This document shows, piece after piece, positions 1 through 6,665 of a DNA stretch of 8,480 nucleotides. Source of the stretch: Coxiellaceae bacterium (GTDB lineage Bacteria > Pseudomonadota > Gammaproteobacteria > Coxiellales > Coxiellaceae); contig JABABC010000182.1 of the NCBI GenBank assembly GCA_014238445.1, positions 1 to 8,480 of the forward strand, written 5' to 3'. The notes beneath the pieces are model-generated. The model was not told the DNA's origin. It worked only from the letters and a program-made list of their open reading frames with translations, and ran no database searches. A program made the translations under genes and the position numbers. Within the stretch, counting starts at the first letter, position 1. Every line of letters begins with the position of its first letter.

Positions 1-276
1 GATGACGCAACACGCTATCAATCATCAGAAGATCGACAAATGGCTGAACAGCATGAACCACTCTCACGCCTGAAACAGTATTTAACCGAAACCTGTGGCA
101 TAACCTCTGCTGATCATGAACAGTTTCAAGCGCGCAGCAATGAACGGGTTAGCCAAGCGGTTGAGACCTACCTTCACCAAACTCCATGTCCACCAACGGC
201 TGCATTTGATCACTTGTACGAAACCTTACCGGATGCCTACAGGGAACAATACGATGCTTTAGGAGCTCAACAATGA
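1..276 (+). CDS. 2-oxo acid dehydrogenase E1 component, alpha subunit (C-terminal part, cut by window edge)
   Basis: This is the last 91 codons of a thiamine-diphosphate-dependent E1 alpha subunit (pyruvate dehydrogenase or branched-chain type). With E1 beta it decarboxylates a 2-oxo acid and passes the acyl group to lipoyl-E2 in the cytoplasm. The reading frame is open from base 1. Visible residues begin DDATRYQSSED, matching the conserved DDxxRYR segment near the E1 alpha C-terminus. A charged helical tail follows (PLSRLKQYLTE, then a region ending FDHLYETLPDAYREQYDAL), as is usual in this family. The N-terminal ThDP-binding part lies outside the window, so an internal ATG at 40 is not the start. 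The TGA stop overlaps the ATG of the E1 beta gene by 4 bases, which indicates one operon and probable translational coupling. Family assignment is firm because of the partner gene. The substrate, pyruvate or branched-chain 2-oxo acid, cannot be settled from this piece. Confidence 0.88.
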   Translation, partial: DDATRYQSSEDRQMAEQHEPLSRLKQYLTETCGITSADHEQFQARSNERVSQAVETYLHQTPCPPTAAFDHLYETLPDAYREQYDALGAQQ

Positions 277-1253
277 CCCCTATCACCTTAGTGGAAGCTG
301 TCACACAAGCACTGGCCTATGAGCTCGAACACGATAATAACGTGATTATCTTTGGTGAAGATGTGGGTAAGAATGGGGGTGTCTTTCGGGCCACAGATGG
401 TCTTGCTCAACGCTTCGGAGATCATCGCGTCAAAGATACCCCACTGGCAGAATCCATGATTGCAGGCATGGCTGTTGGCATGGCCAGTCAAGGATTAAAA
501 CCTGTGGCCGAATTTCAATTCATGGGATTTATCTATCCAGGCTTCAATCAAATACTGAGTCACGCCTCCCGCCTGCGCAATCGTACTCGCGGTCGGTTAA
601 ATTGCCCCATTGTGTATCGAGCTCCTTATGGAGGAGGTATTCACGCTCCCGAGCATCACAGTGAAAGCACAGAGGCCTTATTTGCCCATATTCCTGGCTT
701 ACGGGTTGTGATTCCGTCTAACCCTTTTCAAGCCTACGGCCTTTTACTAGCGGCCATACGCAACCCAGACCCGGTTATTTTTCTAGAGCCAAAGCGTATC
801 TATCGACTCGTCAAACAAGTGGTTCCGGATAATGGAGAAGCTCTGCCACTGGACCGATGCTTTGTTTTGCGCGAAGGTCAAGACATCACACTCGTTAGCT
901 GGGGAGCCATGCTACAAGAAACACAACAAGCTGCTGACGCATTAAAAAACCAAGGCATCTCTGCAGAAATCATCGACTTAGCCACCATTAAGCCCTTAGA
1001 TATCCATACCATTATTGCTTCTGTCGAGAAAACGGGTCGCTGCGTGATTATCCATGAAGCTGCACGCACCTGTGGCGTCGGCGGGGAAATTGCAGCACAA
1101 CTCAATGAGTATGCCTTTGATTGCCTGAAAGCTCCTGTGCAACGCGTCACAGGCTATGACACCGTCATGCCCTATTATCAACTGGAAAAACACTACATGC
1201 CTTGCGTACAACGCATACTTGAGGCTGTGAATACGACCCTGGAGTATGCATGA
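273..1253 (+). CDS. 2-oxo acid (pyruvate-type) dehydrogenase E1 component, beta subunit
   Basis: This 326-residue E1 beta subunit is the usual length for the family (about 325). It completes the alpha2beta2 E1 that oxidatively decarboxylates a 2-oxo acid. Visible landmarks are the N-terminal pyrimidine-binding domain with GEDVG at residues 28-32, the TPLAES segment whose Glu60 corresponds to the glutamate activating ThDP, and a GGGIHAPEHHSES loop at about 120-132 with the conserved histidines. The C-terminal transketolase-like domain carries SWGAML (209-214) and HEA (261-263), and ends with VTGYDTVMPYYQLEKHYMP. An AGGAG ribosome binding site at 261-265 sits 7 bases before the ATG, fixing the start. 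The gene overlaps E1 alpha by 4 bases upstream and E2 by 4 bases downstream. It is usually annotated pdhB, acoB or bkdA2 depending on substrate, and the sequence alone does not decide which. Confidence 0.95.
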   Translation: MTPITLVEAVTQALAYELEHDNNVIIFGEDVGKNGGVFRATDGLAQRFGDHRVKDTPLAESMIAGMAVGMASQGLKPVAEFQFMGFIYPGFNQILSHASRLRNRTRGRLNCPIVYRAPYGGGIHAPEHHSESTEALFAHIPGLRVVIPSNPFQAYGLLLAAIRNPDPVIFLEPKRIYRLVKQVVPDNGEALPLDRCFVLREGQDITLVSWGAMLQETQQAADALKNQGISAEIIDLATIKPLDIHTIIASVEKTGRCVIIHEAARTCGVGGEIAAQLNEYAFDCLKAPVQRVTGYDTVMPYYQLEKHYMPCVQRILEAVNTTLEYA

Positions 1254-2368
1254 ATATTTTCACATTACCGGATTTAGGCGAAGGACTTCCTGAAGGTACA
1301 GTCCGCGAATGGTTCATTAAAGAAGGTGATACTGTCGAAGCCGACCAACCTATGGTCAGCATTGAAACCGCAAAAGCATTAGTGGAAGTCCCGGTACCTC
1401 ATGCCGGCGTCATTGCCAAATGCTTTGTAAAAGCCGATGAAACAGTAGCGACTGGTGCGCCACTCGTTGGGTTTGAAACGGTCGCAGACAGCCAAGACGA
1501 AGACACCATCAGTAACAGCAACACCGTCGTCGGTCAGATTAAATCCACCGACCAAGTACTCCACCAAACCGCAGTATCGAGTGCCCACACACACATAGCG
1601 ACCCCAAGCGCTCGTGCCTTAGCCAGACGGTCTGGTGTTCACTTATCTGACATTCACACAGAGCACCCACCCATTCGGACCCATGATATCCAACGTCACC
1701 TTGAGACCCTGTGCACTACAAACACTCATACACAAGGTATGCAACCTTTAACCCCGCAACGCAAAGCGATGGCCATGGCGATGACAACATCCCACCATAA
1801 CGTGGCATTAACCACCTTATGTGATGAAGCCAATATCACGCAATGGTCAGGTTACTCTTCCATGACACTTCGCATCATTCGCGCCATGGCTAAAGGCAGT
1901 CAAGCAGAGCCGATTCTCAATAGCCACTTTGATGCTCCCTCATTGTCATATAAGAGCTTTGATCACATGCACCTTGCAATTGCGATAGATACCTCACAAG
2001 GTTTATTTGCGCCAGTGATTAAACACGCAGACCGCTTAGATCAAACCGCACTCAAAGCAGCTATCGAAACCTTTAAATCACAAGCTGCCAGCCATACGAT
2101 TGCAGCCGATGATTTGCACGGCGCAACGTTAACGCTCTCCAATTTTGGTACCATTGCTGGGCAATTTGCCACACCAATGATCACACCACCACAAGTCGCC
2201 ATACTGGCTGTCGGCAAATCCAACCATAAAATCGCTTTGCAGTCTGGTGAGATCATCACACAAAAAATCTTACCCCTATCCTTATCGTTTGATCACCGAT
2301 TAGTGACAGGCGGTGAAGCTGCGCGTTTTTTAAAAGCCATACTGGATGATTTAGCATTAGCAGAATAA
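1250..2368 (+). CDS. Dihydrolipoamide acyltransferase (E2) of a 2-oxo acid dehydrogenase complex
   Basis: This 372-residue E2 core protein takes the acyl group from E1 on its lipoyl arm and transfers it to CoA. Domains in order: one lipoyl domain (about 1-76) with the lipoylated lysine Lys42 in the context IETAKALVE; a linker rich in Thr, Ser and His; a peripheral-subunit-binding domain (about 117-150, ATPSARALARRSGV) for E1/E3; a second linker; and the catalytic domain (about 165-372). The catalytic domain has TLSNFG at 295-300 and the active-site motif DHRLVTGGEAARFL at 348-361, with His349. The family motif is HRxxDG, and here the Asp position is Thr353. A GGAG at 1241-1244 lies 5 bases before the ATG, which overlaps the E1 beta stop. 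An E2 of about 370 residues with one lipoyl domain is short compared with multi-lipoyl E2p. The E3 gene is not seen here. Acyl specificity (acetyl or branched) is not decidable by eye. Confidence 0.93.
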   Translation: MNIFTLPDLGEGLPEGTVREWFIKEGDTVEADQPMVSIETAKALVEVPVPHAGVIAKCFVKADETVATGAPLVGFETVADSQDEDTISNSNTVVGQIKSTDQVLHQTAVSSAHTHIATPSARALARRSGVHLSDIHTEHPPIRTHDIQRHLETLCTTNTHTQGMQPLTPQRKAMAMAMTTSHHNVALTTLCDEANITQWSGYSSMTLRIIRAMAKGSQAEPILNSHFDAPSLSYKSFDHMHLAIAIDTSQGLFAPVIKHADRLDQTALKAAIETFKSQAASHTIAADDLHGATLTLSNFGTIAGQFATPMITPPQVAILAVGKSNHKIALQSGEIITQKILPLSLSFDHRLVTGGEAARFLKAILDDLALAE

Positions 2369-2416
2369 CACACGGCGGATACAAGGATGGCCCTGTATTC
2401 CTGTTGATTTTTTACG

Positions 2417-2422
2417 TATAAT
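2417..2422 (+). promoter_or_regulatory. Perfect TATAAT -10 element before the acyl-CoA synthetase gene
   Basis: The hexamer TATAAT matches the sigma-70 -10 consensus exactly. The best -35 at 17 bases (TGTATT, 2394-2399) is poor, so this is only a candidate promoter. If it is active, transcription would begin near 2429. That places the in-frame TTG at 2422 upstream of the transcript and favours the ATG at 2455 as start, with a leader of about 26 bases. Just upstream, a short AGGA/TCCT inverted repeat (2384-2387, 2399-2402) is followed by a T run (2408-2413). This could weakly terminate the dehydrogenase operon. Confidence 0.4.
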
Positions 2423-2454
2423 TGCTCATCGCCACACACGGAATGGAATCACTG

Positions 2455-4242
2455 ATGGAAGGAACCTTTACAAACTTAGTCGCCATGCAACAAGCTGCCT
2501 GCCAACACTTTGCAGATCGCCCACTGTTTGGTACCAAAAAAGCAGGTCAACACCACTGGATCACCTATGCTGAATTTGCTGAACGTGTTAATCACTGTCG
2601 CGCCGGCTTAGCGCAGCTCGGAGTTGGCCCTGGCGATGCTGTTGCCTTCATCAGTAATAATCGTGTTGAATGGGCTATCACAGCTTATGCCACGTTTGGA
2701 TTAGAAGGTCTATTTATCCCCATGTATCTCGAACAACATGCTGACGACTGGAGTTACATCATTAACGACTGTCATGCCAAAGTCCTATTCACCAGCAAAC
2801 CGCACTGCTGGAAAAAAATTAATAGCATCATAGCCGACATCCCAAGTATCCAACACTTCATTGCATTGGATGAACCTCAACCCAACACCATCACCTTTGA
2901 TAACCTCTGCCAGACAGGAGCTCAACACCCTTTCACAGCGAAAACCAATCAATACCATGAAACTTGCTGCATTGGGTACACCTCTGGAACAACAGGTAAA
3001 CCTAAAGGGGTCATGCTCAGCCATAAAAACTTTTTGTTTGAAGTGAACGCCGGGCTTTCAACATTCAACTTGACCCCTGAAGACCGCTCACTGTCTTTTT
3101 TACCCTGGGCCCATATTTTTGGACACGTAACTGAAGTTCATGCCGTCATTCAAAGCGGGATGTCAACGGCACTCGTTAATGATATTCAAGAAATCATTAA
3201 CGACTTAGCGATGATTAAACCCACTGTTCTATACGCCGTTCCTCGCGTTTTTTCGAAAATTTACACAGGCGTCATGGAAAAAATGGCTGGCAAACCCAAA
3301 CCCATTCAGGTCCTCTTCCATCGAGGCTTAGCCTTAGCTGAAAAAGCATCCCATCAACACACGCTCACCTGGTATGAGCGTCTCATTTTATCCTTAGCCA
3401 CCAAACTTATCTTTCAACCTATCTTAGAAAAATTTGGTGGACGATTACGTCTTGCCATCAGTGGTGCCAGTGCGCTAAGCCCTAAAGTCACCCACTTCCT
3501 TCATCAAATCGGCATCCCCTTATACGAAGGCTACGGCCTCACAGAAACCACCTCGGCCATTACTGTGAATACCAAACACGCTAATAGTGTCGGTGCAGTT
3601 GGCAAGCCGATGGAGGGTTGTCACATCGTGATTGATCCCAATCATCGAATCACAGACGACGAAGGCGAGGTGATCTGTTATGGCCCGAATGTCATGCAAG
3701 GTTATTACAATCAACCTGAAAAAACAGCTGTAGCCATGACCGAAGACGGCGGCTTTCGCACAGGTGACATCGGCAAACTGGATAAAGAGGGTTTTCTTTT
3801 TATCACGGGGCGTGTCAAGGACCAATTCAAACTGGAGAATGGCAAATTTGTTGCTCCAGCACCCATAGAAGAACAAATCAAACTCAAATCACTCTTCTCA
3901 CATGCTTTAATTTATGGTGCTAATCGCCCCTTTGTGACAGCCTTACTCGTTATCGATCAGACCGTCCTTAAAAAAATGATGCGAAAAAAACGCATCACCC
4001 AATCAGTAGACGAGTTACTCAAAACACCGCGCACCCAAACTCTAATTAAAAAAATCCTATCAAAACAAGTGCAAACGTTTAAAAGTTATGAAAAACCCAA
4101 GCGCTTTATCTTGCTCACTGAAGACTGGACTATCGACAACGAATTACTGACTCCCACACTAAAAATAAAACGCAATAACATTGAGGAAAAATACCGTCAC
4201 TTAATTAATGACGTGTATGAGGAATCAGTTGTCGCACATTGA
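2455..4242 (+). CDS. Long-chain fatty acid--CoA ligase (AMP-forming acyl-CoA synthetase)
   Basis: This is an adenylate-forming enzyme that activates a fatty acid with ATP to acyl-AMP and then forms acyl-CoA, feeding beta-oxidation or lipid synthesis. Numbered from the chosen ATG (595 residues), motifs are the AMP-binding loop YTSGTTGKPKGV at 175-186, YEGYGLTET at 357-365, the RTGDIG motif at 435-440, GRVKDQFK at 452-459, and the C-terminal NELLTPTLKIKR whose lysine (Lys570) is in the place of the catalytic Lys. The spacing and the large insert between motifs fit the long-chain (FadD15/FACL-like) branch. Start choice: GGAA at 2445-2448 lies 6 bases before ATG 2455. In-frame alternatives are ATG 2443 and TTG 2422, neither with a good ribosome binding site. 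TTG 2422 also overlaps a TATAAT. It lies 86 bases after E2 and 48 bases before queC. The chain length of its substrate cannot be read from sequence. Confidence 0.93.
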   Translation: MEGTFTNLVAMQQAACQHFADRPLFGTKKAGQHHWITYAEFAERVNHCRAGLAQLGVGPGDAVAFISNNRVEWAITAYATFGLEGLFIPMYLEQHADDWSYIINDCHAKVLFTSKPHCWKKINSIIADIPSIQHFIALDEPQPNTITFDNLCQTGAQHPFTAKTNQYHETCCIGYTSGTTGKPKGVMLSHKNFLFEVNAGLSTFNLTPEDRSLSFLPWAHIFGHVTEVHAVIQSGMSTALVNDIQEIINDLAMIKPTVLYAVPRVFSKIYTGVMEKMAGKPKPIQVLFHRGLALAEKASHQHTLTWYERLILSLATKLIFQPILEKFGGRLRLAISGASALSPKVTHFLHQIGIPLYEGYGLTETTSAITVNTKHANSVGAVGKPMEGCHIVIDPNHRITDDEGEVICYGPNVMQGYYNQPEKTAVAMTEDGGFRTGDIGKLDKEGFLFITGRVKDQFKLENGKFVAPAPIEEQIKLKSLFSHALIYGANRPFVTALLVIDQTVLKKMMRKKRITQSVDELLKTPRTQTLIKKILSKQVQTFKSYEKPKRFILLTEDWTIDNELLTPTLKIKRNNIEEKYRHLINDVYEESVVAH

Positions 4243-4290
4243 GCTTCCATGCCTAATATGCGATGATTCGCCTTTTCTTTAAGGGCACCC

Positions 4291-4968
4291 ATGAAAAAAG
4301 CCGTTATCTTATTTTCCGGTGGGTTAGACTCCACTACCTGCTTATACCTTGCACGCGACCAAGGATTCAAACCTTATGCTTTGAGTTTCGATTACGGCCA
4401 ACGACACCGTGCAGAACTCATGGCGACGCAACGCATGACAGAACACCTTGGCATTGATCATCAAACCATTCAACTCTCCATCGGCCAATTAGGTGGATCT
4501 GCATTGACAGACCACTCAATCGATATTCCTGACTACCAAGACAGCGATCACATCCCCATCACTTATGTCCCGGCACGAAACACCACTTTTTTATCCATTG
4601 CACTGGGTTGGGCCGAAATTCTAAAAGCGGAAGGCATTTTTATCGGCATCAGTGCCATTGACTACTCTGGCTACCCTGATTGCCGCCCGGAATACATCGA
4701 AGCCTTTCAATCCATGGCAAATTTAGCGACAAAAACAGGCATTGAAGGACATCCCATTAAAATACACACACCACTGATACAATGGAATAAAGCCCAAACC
4801 ATTCAAGCTGGATTATCCTTAGGTATTGACTACGCGATGACGGTATCCTGCTATCAAGCCAATGATACAGGCGAAGCCTGTGGTCAATGTGATAGCTGTC
4901 ACTTGAGGCAACAAGGATTTGAAGCAGCAGGCGTCACCGACCCCACTCACTACGTACCCAACCCATAA
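4291..4968 (+). CDS. queC: 7-cyano-7-deazaguanine (preQ0) synthase QueC
   Basis: QueC converts 7-carboxy-7-deazaguanine, ammonia and ATP to preQ0, a late step in making the queuosine tRNA precursor. The 225-residue protein has the usual family length. It shows the ATP pyrophosphatase P-loop FSGGLDSTTCL (8-18), LSFDYGQRHR (31-40), YVPARNTTFLSIA (92-104) and GISAIDYSGYPDCRPEY (119-135). A C-terminal zinc site is formed by Cys187, Cys197, Cys200 and Cys203 (CGQCDSC). All key residues are present. AAGGG at 4281-4285 with a 5-base spacer supports the ATG. The 48-base gap to the acyl-CoA synthetase allows co-transcription, though the two functions are unrelated. The gap holds only a weak -10-like TAATAT at 4254-4259 and a 4-bp hairpin GCGA/TCGC at 4260-4271. 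No preQ1 riboswitch is evident, and no other que genes lie in this window. Confidence 0.97.
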   Translation: MKKAVILFSGGLDSTTCLYLARDQGFKPYALSFDYGQRHRAELMATQRMTEHLGIDHQTIQLSIGQLGGSALTDHSIDIPDYQDSDHIPITYVPARNTTFLSIALGWAEILKAEGIFIGISAIDYSGYPDCRPEYIEAFQSMANLATKTGIEGHPIKIHTPLIQWNKAQTIQAGLSLGIDYAMTVSCYQANDTGEACGQCDSCHLRQQGFEAAGVTDPTHYVPNP

Positions 4969-4977
4969 AGCAACACC

Positions 4978-4999
4978 CCCTTATCAGGTCGATGAAGGG
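4978..4999 (+). terminator. Weak hairpin just after queC
   Basis: CCCTTATC (4978-4985) pairs with GAT plus AAGGG (4991-4999), with one bulged G and a 5-base loop, 9 bases after the queC stop. The downstream bases are TTATAG and not a T run, so this is a poor intrinsic terminator. It may serve only as a 3' end stabiliser. Confidence 0.25.
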
Positions 5000-5150
5000 T
5001 TATAGAACTCGCCATGTCATCCCCCGCCATCAAGCAGAAAAAGACCAAGGGGCATTATTGCCTTGGAAAATCGATCACGCGAAGATAGCAACTCGCGATC
5101 AATCACTAACGCTTTTTAACAACGTCACTTCAATGCTCACGATGCACTGA
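4992..5150 (+). CDS. Possible small protein of 52 residues, unidentified
   Basis: An ATG at 4992 opens 52 codons, beginning MKGYRTRHVIPRHQAEKDQG and ending in TGA at 5148-5150. I do not recognise it. The composition is protein-like (mixed charged and hydrophobic residues, a single Trp in LLPWKID), and it lies just 23 bases after queC on the same strand. The only ribosome-binding-like bases are AGG at 4986-4988, too close to the ATG at 3 bases. It overlaps the 3' end of an opposed 49-codon ORF and runs across hairpins that look like RNA structure on the other strand. It may be a real small gene, the residue of a decayed gene, or chance. Confidence 0.2.
   Translation: MKGYRTRHVIPRHQAEKDQGALLPWKIDHAKIATRDQSLTLFNNVTSMLTMH
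5036..5066 (-). terminator. Leftward intrinsic terminator
   Basis: Read on the reverse strand, CCAAGGCA and TGCC..TTGG form an 8-bp stem. A CC bulge on one side, with four loop bases, brings both halves into register (5045-5066). The T-rich run TCTTTTTCT follows immediately (5036-5044). This is a classic Rho-independent layout for leftward transcription. It could end the patatin transcript (stop at 5335) or the short reverse ORF ending at 5130. Confidence 0.55.
5073..5100. repeat. Bulged inverted repeat (hairpin)
   Basis: GATC-AC-GCGA (5073-5082) is complementary to TCGCGATC (5093-5100) apart from a 2-base bulge, with a 10-base loop. It lies 6 bases from the leftward terminator hairpin and, with a GCACT-GAAA-AGTGC hairpin at 5144-5157, forms a run of three structured elements. 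Its role is unknown. Confidence 0.4.
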
Positions 5151-5279
5151 AAAGTGCTGCTGACACAGCGGGATAATCGTTAAGTCTCCATGGATAATCG
5201 AGGTTTGTGGTGACTGCAACTTTTCTTTTAGAACTTGATCGACTAACTGTGAGTTAGCTTTGGCTTTTGTGTGTTTCAT
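5130..5279 (-). CDS. Possible small protein of 49 residues, unidentified
   Basis: On the reverse strand an ATG at 5279 opens 49 codons (MKHTKAKANSQLVDQVLKEK at the N-terminus) and ends with TGA at 5130-5132. The first 20 residues are basic and helix-prone, and the rest contains TSIIHGDLTIIPLC. I do not recognise a family. The upstream sequence CGGGTAAGTG gives at best a weak ribosome binding site. The ORF starts 56 bases after the patatin stop on the same strand, and a good leftward terminator lies about 64 bases beyond its stop. Both facts suit a short gene at the end of the patatin transcript. A 9-base direct repeat GGATAATCG (5171-5179 and 5192-5200) falls in frame, giving SIIH and TIIP. 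It could equally be a structured non-coding RNA or chance. Confidence 0.28.
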   Translation of the reverse strand: MKHTKAKANSQLVDQVLKEKLQSPQTSIIHGDLTIIPLCQQHFSVHREH

Positions 5280-5334
5280 CACTTACCCGACAATCAAAGC
5301 AAACAACTTACCCTGGTCAACCACGAAAGCTAGC

Positions 5335-6276
5335 CTATCCATCCACTAGCGGTATAGAGCGATCTTTCAATGCTTGCTTAATGGCCGGAATCATATCATA
5401 AGCGGCTTGTTGACCCGCATGGACAAGCTCAAGCTCATGATCCATATCAAACATACCGACTTGACCCACGTCGGGATGAATCACAAAATCAGTACCTTCT
5501 AATTGCAATTGGGTGAGCTTATTCGAGGTGATATCGTAGCTCCTTGAAGCAATTCCTAGTGATGAATGCGGTAGACTATCTGTTAACTCAGTCCCAATGT
5601 TCACTGCAATAATGATTTTTGGGTGATACGTTCGAGCTACATCAACAGGCACATTATCTGCCACACCCCCGTCAACCAACACGCGGCCGTATAAATGTAC
5701 GGGTTTCACTACGCTGGGTACGGCTGCTGATGCAAGAACAGCTGGAGGTAAGGGGCCTGATGCAATAGGATAGGTTTCACCCGTTTTAAGATCTGTTGTC
5801 ACTGCAACAAATGGCACTGCCAATTCGGAAAAAGTTTTCGATTGCAGGTTTTTGAGCAAAAAACCCTCTAGATGATACCCTCTAACAATACCACCCATTG
5901 CTGGAAAGGCAGCAATATCCGCTAAATCCCAAAAGCCAGCCTTCATGGCTATGTTTGCCATATTATCCGCAGAGCCTTCATCTGCAAACAAGACACCCAT
6001 CAGGCTGCCGGCACTTGTACCCACGACTAAATCAATAGGAATGTGAGCTTTTTGCAATTCCATCAAAACGCCAATATGCGCATAACCTCGCGCCCCTCCA
6101 CCACCGAGCACCACAGCAACTTGCGGTGGCGCAGCAAGTGGAGGCGAGGGTGGCGGAGTATGAGGTATTGTGATTGGCGGTGTTGTGCCTGCACAGCCAC
6201 ATAATAACATCGTGAAGATAATAACAACGAAGCGATATCGCAGTTGCAATAAAGTAAACGAACGATGAGATAACAC
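5335..6276 (-). CDS. Patatin-like phospholipase, predicted lipoprotein (RssA/NTE-type)
   Basis: This 313-residue patatin-fold serine lipase/acyl hydrolase is predicted to cleave phospholipids or lysophospholipids. Counting from GTG at 6276: a basic N-terminus and hydrophobic stretch (about 16-27) end in the lipobox-like LCGC with Cys28. A proline-rich linker follows (about 33-51), then the catalytic domain. That domain has the oxyanion motif GGGARG (59-64), the nucleophile motif GTSAG with Ser88, and the catalytic Asp202 in DGGVADN. It is therefore probably lipid-anchored on the periplasmic side or in the outer membrane. Start choice: AGGAA at 6283-6287 abuts a GTG at 6282 but sits 6 bases before the in-frame GTG at 6276, which I prefer. 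The 6282 start would add 2 residues. Family assignment is firm. Substrate and any role in virulence or lipid turnover are unknown. Confidence 0.9.
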   Translation of the reverse strand: MLSHRSFTLLQLRYRFVVIIFTMLLCGCAGTTPPITIPHTPPPSPPLAAPPQVAVVLGGGGARGYAHIGVLMELQKAHIPIDLVVGTSAGSLMGVLFADEGSADNMANIAMKAGFWDLADIAAFPAMGGIVRGYHLEGFLLKNLQSKTFSELAVPFVAVTTDLKTGETYPIASGPLPPAVLASAAVPSVVKPVHLYGRVLVDGGVADNVPVDVARTYHPKIIIAVNIGTELTDSLPHSSLGIASRSYDITSNKLTQLQLEGTDFVIHPDVGQVGMFDMDHELELVHAGQQAAYDMIPAIKQALKDRSIPLVDG

Positions 6277-6312
6277 AGACACTTCCTATTCAACTAATAC
6301 AGTAATTGCTAT

Positions 6313-6340
6313 ATTTTAATCAAGCCCTATCAACATGCAA
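6313..6340 (-). promoter_or_regulatory. Candidate promoter for the patatin gene
   Basis: On the reverse strand TTGCAT (6340-6335) and TAAAAT (6318-6313) are separated by 16 bases, about 37 bases before the start codon. The -10 matches 5 of 6 consensus bases; the -35 has the TTG core only. The surroundings are AT-rich, so chance matches are likely. Confidence 0.3.
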
Positions 6341-6344
6341 CCTT

Positions 6345-6640
6345 TTTACTGGCCTTCTCATGTGAGAGGCACTCCAACCCAGATAACCACCCGCCTGCTC
6401 CTGACAATGAACCGCCTCTTTGCAGGTCGTCAAAAAAAATTTTCAGTACGTTATGTGTCACATCAGTCACACTAAGCTTCATCACAACACCCATTCTGTC
6501 AACCCCCCACCACCCAGGCAGAGAGAGTAAAATAATACTATTTTTCAATCAGTTAAGAACCACCTTCTGTTTCGTGACGATCACGATCATCAGAGGTTCG
6601 TTATTTCTGAAAGACCATCCGCCCATCATGAATCACAACT
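6345..6640. other. Intergenic stretch without a convincing gene
   Basis: Between the patatin promoter region and the AT-rich upstream region of the large rightward ORF I see no supported gene. A reverse-strand ORF of 72 codons (6330-6548, TTG start) lacks a usable ribosome binding site and any recognisable motif. The one clear element is the perfect dyad TCGTGA-CGA-TCACGA at 6572-6586. Confidence 0.5.
6572..6586. promoter_or_regulatory. Perfect 6-bp dyad, possible operator
   Basis: TCGTGA and TCACGA are exact inverted repeats around a 3-base centre (CGA), placed between two divergent genes. Such a size and symmetry would suit a dimeric repressor or activator. No family consensus is recognised, and a dyad of this size also occurs by chance. 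Confidence 0.25.
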
Positions 6641-6665
6641 CATTGATTATTAGTCATAATTTAAT

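Noticed and set aside
878..1211. Reverse-strand ORFs inside the E1 beta gene
   Set aside because: They are shadows of a conserved coding frame and have no independent evidence.
3520..3876. Reverse-strand ORF of 118 codons inside the acyl-CoA synthetase gene
   Set aside because: It is antisense to conserved motifs of a firmly identified enzyme, which alone fix the sequence. There is no ribosome binding site or family signal.
4260..4280. Terminator between the acyl-CoA synthetase gene and queC
   Set aside because: The GCGA/TCGC stem has only 4 base pairs and the following pyrimidine run is interrupted. It is too weak to call.
4263..4457. Forward 64-codon ORF overlapping the start of queC in another frame
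   Set aside because: QueC has its own ribosome binding site, start and P-loop here. The alternative frame is Arg/Pro/Thr-rich shadow translation.
6330..6548. Reverse-strand ORF of 72 codons upstream of the patatin gene
   Set aside because: It starts with TTG, has no ribosome binding site at proper spacing (AAGGTGG is too far upstream), shows no motif, and runs into the patatin promoter region.
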